From Sphingomonas zeae (GTDB lineage Bacteria; Pseudomonadota; Alphaproteobacteria; Sphingomonadales; Sphingomonadaceae): a DNA stretch of 64,000 nucleotides. This document shows positions 60,540 to 64,000 of the stretch, one piece after another. The translations under genes and the position numbers were made by a program. How positions within the stretch are numbered: the stretch's first letter is position 1; every line of letters begins with the position of its first letter. The stretch covers positions 1 to 64,000 of the forward strand of contig NZ_JACIFA010000007.1 in the NCBI RefSeq assembly GCF_014197135.1, given 5' to 3'. Below the pieces are notes generated by a model. The model saw nothing but the letters and a program-made list of their open reading frames with translations, was not told the origin of the DNA and did not search any database.

Positions 60540-62069
60540 TCAGCCGAGTGCCTTGACGATCTCTTCGACCATCTTCTTGGCATCCGCCAGCAGCATCATG
60601 GTGTTGTCGCGATAAAATAGCTCGTTATCGACACCCGCATAGCCGACGCCGCCCATCGAGCGCTTGATGAACAGCACCGTCTTGGCCTTTTCCACGTCGA
60701 GCACCGGCATGCCGTAGATGGGCGAGGACTTGTCGGTCTTGGCCGCCGGATTGGTCACGTCGTTCGCGCCGATGACGAAGGCGACGTCGGTCTGCGCGAA
60801 CTCGGCGTTGATGTCCTCCAGCTCGAACACCTCGTCATAGGGCACGTTCGCCTCGGCCAGCAGAACGTTCATATGGCCGGGCATCCGGCCGGCGACCGGA
60901 TGGATGGCGTATTTGACGCGCACGCCTTCCTTCTTGAGCAGATCGGCCATCTCGCGCAGGACATGCTGGGCTTGGGCCACCGCCATGCCGTAACCGGGGA
61001 CGATCACGACCTGTTCGGCCTGGCTCATCAGGAAGGCCGCATCCTCGGCGCTGCCGCGCTTCCACGGCCGGTCGACCGCAGCGCCGCCGCCGCTACCCCC
61101 CGCATCGCTGCTGCCGAAGCCGCCCGCGATCACGCTGATGAAGCTGCGGTTCATCGCCCGGCACATGATATAGGACAGGATCGCGCCCGACGAACCGACC
61201 AGCGCGCCGGTGATGATCATCGCGCTGTTGTGCAGCGTGAAACCCATCGCGGCCGCCGCCCAGCCCGAATAGCTGTTCAGCATCGACACCACGACCGGCA
61301 TGTCGGCGCCGCCGATGGGGATGATCAGCAGGAAGCCGATGACGAAGGACAGGACGGTGATCGTCCAGAAGATCCACGGCGCCTGATCGCGGGTGAACAT
61401 CGCCACCAGGATGACGATCGCGCCCAATATGCCGAGGTTCAGCGCATGGCGGCCCGGGAGCATGATCGGCTTGCCGCCCATATTGCCGTTGAGCTTCAGG
61501 AAGGCGATGACCGAGCCGGAGAAGGTGATCGCGCCGATCGCCACGCCGAGCGCCATCTCGACCCGGCTGACGACATGGATGCTGGCAAAGGGCTGTCCGA
61601 TCATCGGCACCACCATGTCGGCAATGTCGAAGGCGACCGGGTTCAGGAAGGCCGCGCAGGCGACCGCCACGGCGGCGAGCCCGACCAGCGAGTGGAACGC
61701 CGCGACCAGCTGCGGCATCGCGGTCATCGCGATGCGGCGGGCGGTGACGATACCGATTACCGCGCCCAAGCCGATGGCGGCGAGGATTTCGAAGGCCGCC
61801 GTCCAGTCGATCATCAGATCATGGGGATTGCCTGGAGGTAGGGCGTCGGCTCGTAGGGGCACATGCGTCACCAGCGTCGTCACGACCGCGATCGCCATGC
61901 CGATCATGCCGAAGCGATTGCCTCGCTGGCTGGTCGTCGGGCTGGACAGCCCGCGCAGCGCCAGAATGAAGCATACCCCCGCCACCAGATAGGCGAGCGA
62001 AACCCAGGGGTTCGCGGCAACGGCTTCGACCGCCGGGGCAAGCGGCGCGGGCGGCACGGGGGCGATCAC
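60540..62069 (-). CDS. pntB: NAD(P) transhydrogenase subunit beta
   Basis: 509 aa, the NADP(H)-binding dIII subunit plus most of the proton-channel membrane domain. About nine membrane segments at the N-terminus, then the NADP-binding domain with [60 protein letters not shown] and [16 protein letters not shown]. The GTG start overlaps the stop of pntAB (GTGA). It works with pntAA and pntAB to drive NADPH formation with the proton gradient. Confidence 0.95.
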   Translation of the reverse strand: MIAPVPPAPLAPAVEAVAANPWVSLAYLVAGVCFILALRGLSSPTTSQRGNRFGMIGMAIAVVTTLVTHVPLRADALPPGNPHDLMIDWTAAFEILAAIGLGAVIGIVTARRIAMTAMPQLVAAFHSLVGLAAVAVACAAFLNPVAFDIADMVVPMIGQPFASIHVVSRVEMALGVAIGAITFSGSVIAFLKLNGNMGGKPIMLPGRHALNLGILGAIVILVAMFTRDQAPWIFWTITVLSFVIGFLLIIPIGGADMPVVVSMLNSYSGWAAAAMGFTLHNSAMIITGALVGSSGAILSYIMCRAMNRSFISVIAGGFGSSDAGGSGGGAAVDRPWKRGSAEDAAFLMSQAEQVVIVPGYGMAVAQAQHVLREMADLLKKEGVRVKYAIHPVAGRMPGHMNVLLAEANVPYDEVFELEDINAEFAQTDVAFVIGANDVTNPAAKTDKSSPIYGMPVLDVEKAKTVLFIKRSMGGVGYAGVDNELFYRDNTMMLLADAKKMVEEIVKALG

Positions 62070-62365
62070 GAGCGCTTCTCCTTCTTGCGGTACATGGCGA
62101 GCATCCGCTGCGTCACCGCAAAGCCGCCGAAGATGTTGATGCTGGCCAGCACCACCGCGCCTAGCCCCAGCCATTTGGCGACGCCCGATCCGGTCGCCCC
62201 CGACGTCGCGGCCGCCGCGATCAGCGCGCCGACGATGATGACCGAGGAAATGGCGTTGGTCACCGCCATCAACGGCGTGTGCAGCGCGGGCGTCACCGAC
62301 CAGACGACGTAATAGCCGACGAAACACGCCAGCACGAAGATCGACAGGATCGCTATGAAGTCCAT
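62066..62365 (-). CDS. pntAB: NAD(P) transhydrogenase subunit alpha part 2
   Basis: 99 aa, three membrane segments ([60 protein letters not shown]) and the conserved [13 protein letters not shown] end, matching the short membrane part of the split alpha subunit. It is separated from pntAA by the DUF559 gene; its ATG overlaps the last codons of that gene (62353-62365). Confidence 0.93.
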   Translation of the reverse strand: MDFIAILSIFVLACFVGYYVVWSVTPALHTPLMAVTNAISSVIIVGALIAAAATSGATGSGVAKWLGLGAVVLASINIFGGFAVTQRMLAMYRKKEKRS

Positions 62366-62763
62366 GATATATCCTCCCCGGCACGGGGAGGGGGACCGCT
62401 CGCCGCAGGCGAGTGGTGGAGGAGGGCCGCCGCCAGCGAGACGATCGAGGCGGCAACCGCCTCGGCATCGCGCAGGATATCGGCGGCCCCGATCCGCATG
62501 ACCCTGTACCCGTTTTCGTTCAAATATTGATCGCGCGCGACGTCGCGGCTGGGCCGCGCTTCAACGCCATGTATGGCACCGTCGACTTCGACCATCGGGC
62601 GCGCTTTTGAGCAATAAAAATCGGCAATGTAGCATCCGACCGGATGCTGTCGCCGGAATCGTAAACCGCCGGGCGAGCCGCGAAGCTGTTGCCAAAGAAG
62701 CACTTCAGGCAGCGTCATCGTCCGTCGCAATTTACGCGCCAGCGATACTTCGGGCCGAGGCAT
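62353..62763 (-). CDS. DUF559 (Vsr-like) endonuclease-domain protein inside the pnt operon
   Basis: 136 aa from the ATG at 62763; a GTG at 62826 overlapping the pntAA stop would add 21 residues encoded wholly by repeat DNA. It has the DUF559 pattern [16 protein letters not shown] (Glu20), [17 protein letters not shown] (Asp48) and MVEVDGAIH (Glu59, Asp61), the PD-(D/E)xK-like core shared with very short patch repair endonuclease. The C-terminus ([20 protein letters not shown]) is encoded by the second repeat arm. It lies between pntAA and pntAB, where the operon is normally contiguous, and is bracketed by inverted family 2 arms. Its activity is not known. Confidence 0.85.
   Translation of the reverse strand: MPRPEVSLARKLRRTMTLPEVLLWQQLRGSPGGLRFRRQHPVGCYIADFYCSKARPMVEVDGAIHGVEARPSRDVARDQYLNENGYRVMRIGAADILRDAEAVAASIVSLAAALLHHSPAASGPPPRAGEDISWTS
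62373..62426. repeat. Family 2 repeat arm, 3' side of DUF559
   Basis: CCTCCCC-ggca-cGGGGAGG then GGGACCGCTCGCCGCAGGCG and GGTGGAGGAGGG. Inverted relative to the arm at 62774-62818: after inversion the first 24 or so bases agree at all but two positions. Confidence 0.8.
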
Positions 62764-62773
62764 TTGCCGGACG

Positions 62774-62818
62774 CCCCCTCCACCGGCTTCGCCGGTCCCC
62801 CTCCCCGTTACGGGGAGG
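62774..62818. repeat. Family 2 repeat arm, 5' side of DUF559
   Basis: CCCCCTCCACCGGCTTCGCC-GGT-CCCCCTCCCC-gtta-cGGGGAGG. Same arm type as the right half of the repeat at 25247-25369. It sits 5 bases downstream (minus strand) of the pntAA stop codon. Confidence 0.8.
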
Positions 62819-62822
62819 ATCG

Positions 62823-63950
62823 TCACGACTGCAACCTTGGGTTCACCACCTGCCCGCCTCGGGTCAGCCGGATCGCGTCGCCGATCTCGGCGTCGAGCAC
62901 CGGCCGCCCGGCGTCCTTGTCCCAGAACGCCGCCAGGAAATTGTGCAGGTTGCGCGCGAACAGCGCGGAGGCGTCTGCCGCCAGTCGGCTGGGCATGTTG
63001 CGGTGGCCGATGATCTTTACGCCGTGCCGCTCGATCACTTCGCCCGCAATCGCACCCTCGACATTGCCGCCCGCCTCGACCGCCAGGTCGACGATGACGC
63101 TGCCGGCGCGCATCGTCGCGATCTGTGCATCGGTGACGAGGCGCGGCGCGGCGCGGCCGGGGATCAGCGCGGTGGTGATGACGATGTCCTGCTTGGCGAT
63201 ATGCCCCGCGACCAGTTCGGCTTGCGCCGCGCGATATTCCTCGCTCGTCTCGCCCGCATAGCCGCCGGTGCCCTCGCCTTCGATGCCCGCCACGCCCTCG
63301 ACGAAGATCGGCTTGGCGCCGAGCGACTGGATCTGCTCCTTGGTGGCCGAACGCACATCGGTCGCCGAGACCTGCGCGCCCAGCCGCCGGGCGGTCGCGA
63401 TCGCCTGCAGCCCCGCAACGCCCACCCCCATGACGAAGACGCGCGCCGCAGGGATCGTCCCCGCCGCCGTCATCATCATCGGAAAGGCACGACCATAGGT
63501 GCCCGCCGCCTCCAGCACCGCCTTGTAACCCGCGAGATTCGACTGGGACGACAAGATGTCCATCGACTGGGCGCGGGTGATTCGCGGCATCCAGTCCATC
63601 GCCAGCGCCTCCAGCCCCGCCGCCGCATAGGCCGAAACCGTCGCCTGCCTGCGGAAGGGATCGAACGCCGCGATTACCCAGGCGTCGGGCGCGGTTCCGG
63701 CCAGGGTCGCGGGCTCGGGCGCCTGGACGGCCAGCACGATCGCCGCGCCCGCCAGCACCTGCGCGCGTTCGCCGACCTCGGCGCCCGCCTGTTCGTAATC
63801 GCTGTCGGCGATACCCGCCGCTGTCCCCGCGCCCCGCTCCACCGCCAGCGTGGCGCCCAGCGCGGTCAGCTTCTTGACGGTTTCCGGCGTGGCGGCGACC
63901 CGCGCCTCGTCGGGCGCGGTTTCGCGCAGGACCGCGATGCGCAGACCCAT
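62823..63950 (-). CDS. pntAA: NAD(P) transhydrogenase subunit alpha part 1
   Basis: 375 aa NAD(H)-binding dI subunit. It has MGLRIAVLRETAPDEARVAA at the start, the Rossmann motif MGVGVAGLQAIATARRLGAQ, TALIPGRAAPRLVTDAQIAT and VEAGGNVEGAIAGEVIERHG. Cytoplasmic, pairs with pntAB and pntB. In this arrangement the alpha subunit is split, as in many alphaproteobacteria. The DUF559 gene and its repeats follow directly, then pntAB. Confidence 0.95.
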   Translation of the reverse strand: MGLRIAVLRETAPDEARVAATPETVKKLTALGATLAVERGAGTAAGIADSDYEQAGAEVGERAQVLAGAAIVLAVQAPEPATLAGTAPDAWVIAAFDPFRRQATVSAYAAAGLEALAMDWMPRITRAQSMDILSSQSNLAGYKAVLEAAGTYGRAFPMMMTAAGTIPAARVFVMGVGVAGLQAIATARRLGAQVSATDVRSATKEQIQSLGAKPIFVEGVAGIEGEGTGGYAGETSEEYRAAQAELVAGHIAKQDIVITTALIPGRAAPRLVTDAQIATMRAGSVIVDLAVEAGGNVEGAIAGEVIERHGVKIIGHRNMPSRLAADASALFARNLHNFLAAFWDKDAGRPVLDAEIGDAIRLTRGGQVVNPRLQS

Positions 63951-63954
63951 CGGA

Positions 63955-63999
63955 TCAGGCGATCAGCCAGAGGACGATGCCCACCAGGATGGCGGCAAC
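63955..63999 (-). CDS. C-terminus of a small membrane protein (partial)
   Basis: The last 14 codons on the minus strand read VAAILVGIVLWLIA and stop 4 bases before the pntAA start codon. The hydrophobic ending resembles small single-span proteins such as the aa3-type cytochrome c oxidase subunit IV family often found upstream of pnt genes in sphingomonads; with so little sequence this is a suggestion only. Confidence 0.45.
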   Translation of the reverse strand, partial: VAAILVGIVLWLIA

Positions 64000-64000
64000 G

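Noticed and set aside
62353..62826. DUF559 gene as a restriction-modification component
   Set aside because: No methyltransferase or specificity gene is nearby; the neighbours are all pnt genes and repeats.

Overview
The window is high-GC bacterial chromosome that looks like a Sphingomonas-type alphaproteobacterium. The indications are five large TonB-dependent receptors of the Caulobacter/sphingomonad kind, a three-subunit NAD(P) transhydrogenase, an HWE-family histidine kinase, NodT-type efflux lipoproteins and short G+C-rich palindromic intergenic repeats. No database search was possible, so the taxonomic placement is inference.

Layout. Positions 1-1170 are the edge of a decayed integrative element: a tRNA-Ser(GGA), a broken P4-type integrase reading away from its 3' end, and the right end of an IS3-family element inserted in that integrase. 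A periplasmic cyclophilin, acetyl-CoA synthetase (acs) and a PAS hybrid histidine kinase follow (1.2-7 kb), then a tripartite MFS/HlyD/outer-membrane-factor efflux operon (7.2-11.4 kb), Ohr and glyoxalase I. Positions 12.7-21.5 kb carry a compact chemotaxis operon: MCP, STAS protein, CheA, CheR, CheB, CheD, CheY, CheW, a second CheB-like protein that has lost its catalytic Ser and His, and a 93-aa protein of unknown function.

Positions 21.6-43 kb are rich in uptake genes: a Gly-rich TonB receptor with ferredoxin-NADP reductase; an iron block (siderophore receptor, Fur-box-like site, DUF3649, PepSY and DUF3325 proteins); glutaminase; a POT-like transporter with a DeoR regulator; a TonB receptor divergent from a histidine acid phosphatase; an OmpR-type two-component system; and a fourth TonB receptor. 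Positions 43-48.4 kb hold an MscS-type channel and an HWE kinase/receiver/Crp-like operon. Positions 48.6-55.3 kb are a same-strand string of TonB receptor, phosphoinositide-specific phospholipase C, DUF1800 and Tat-exported DUF1501. The remainder has regulators (Rrf2, XRE, winged-helix), a glutaminyl cyclase, a DapF-like epimerase, an MpaB-like protein and the pnt operon.

The most unusual points are: (1) a DUF559 (Vsr-like) endonuclease gene set between pntAA and pntAB and bracketed by inverted copies of a palindromic repeat found elsewhere in the window, which suggests a small mobile repeat-nuclease unit; (2) the CheB pseudo-methylesterase inside an intact chemotaxis operon; (3) two apparent organic-phosphate scavenging modules whose receptor promoters share a 20-bp spaced motif; (4) three direct repeats in helical phase upstream of a TonB receptor. 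No CRISPR array, rRNA or prophage structural genes were seen.
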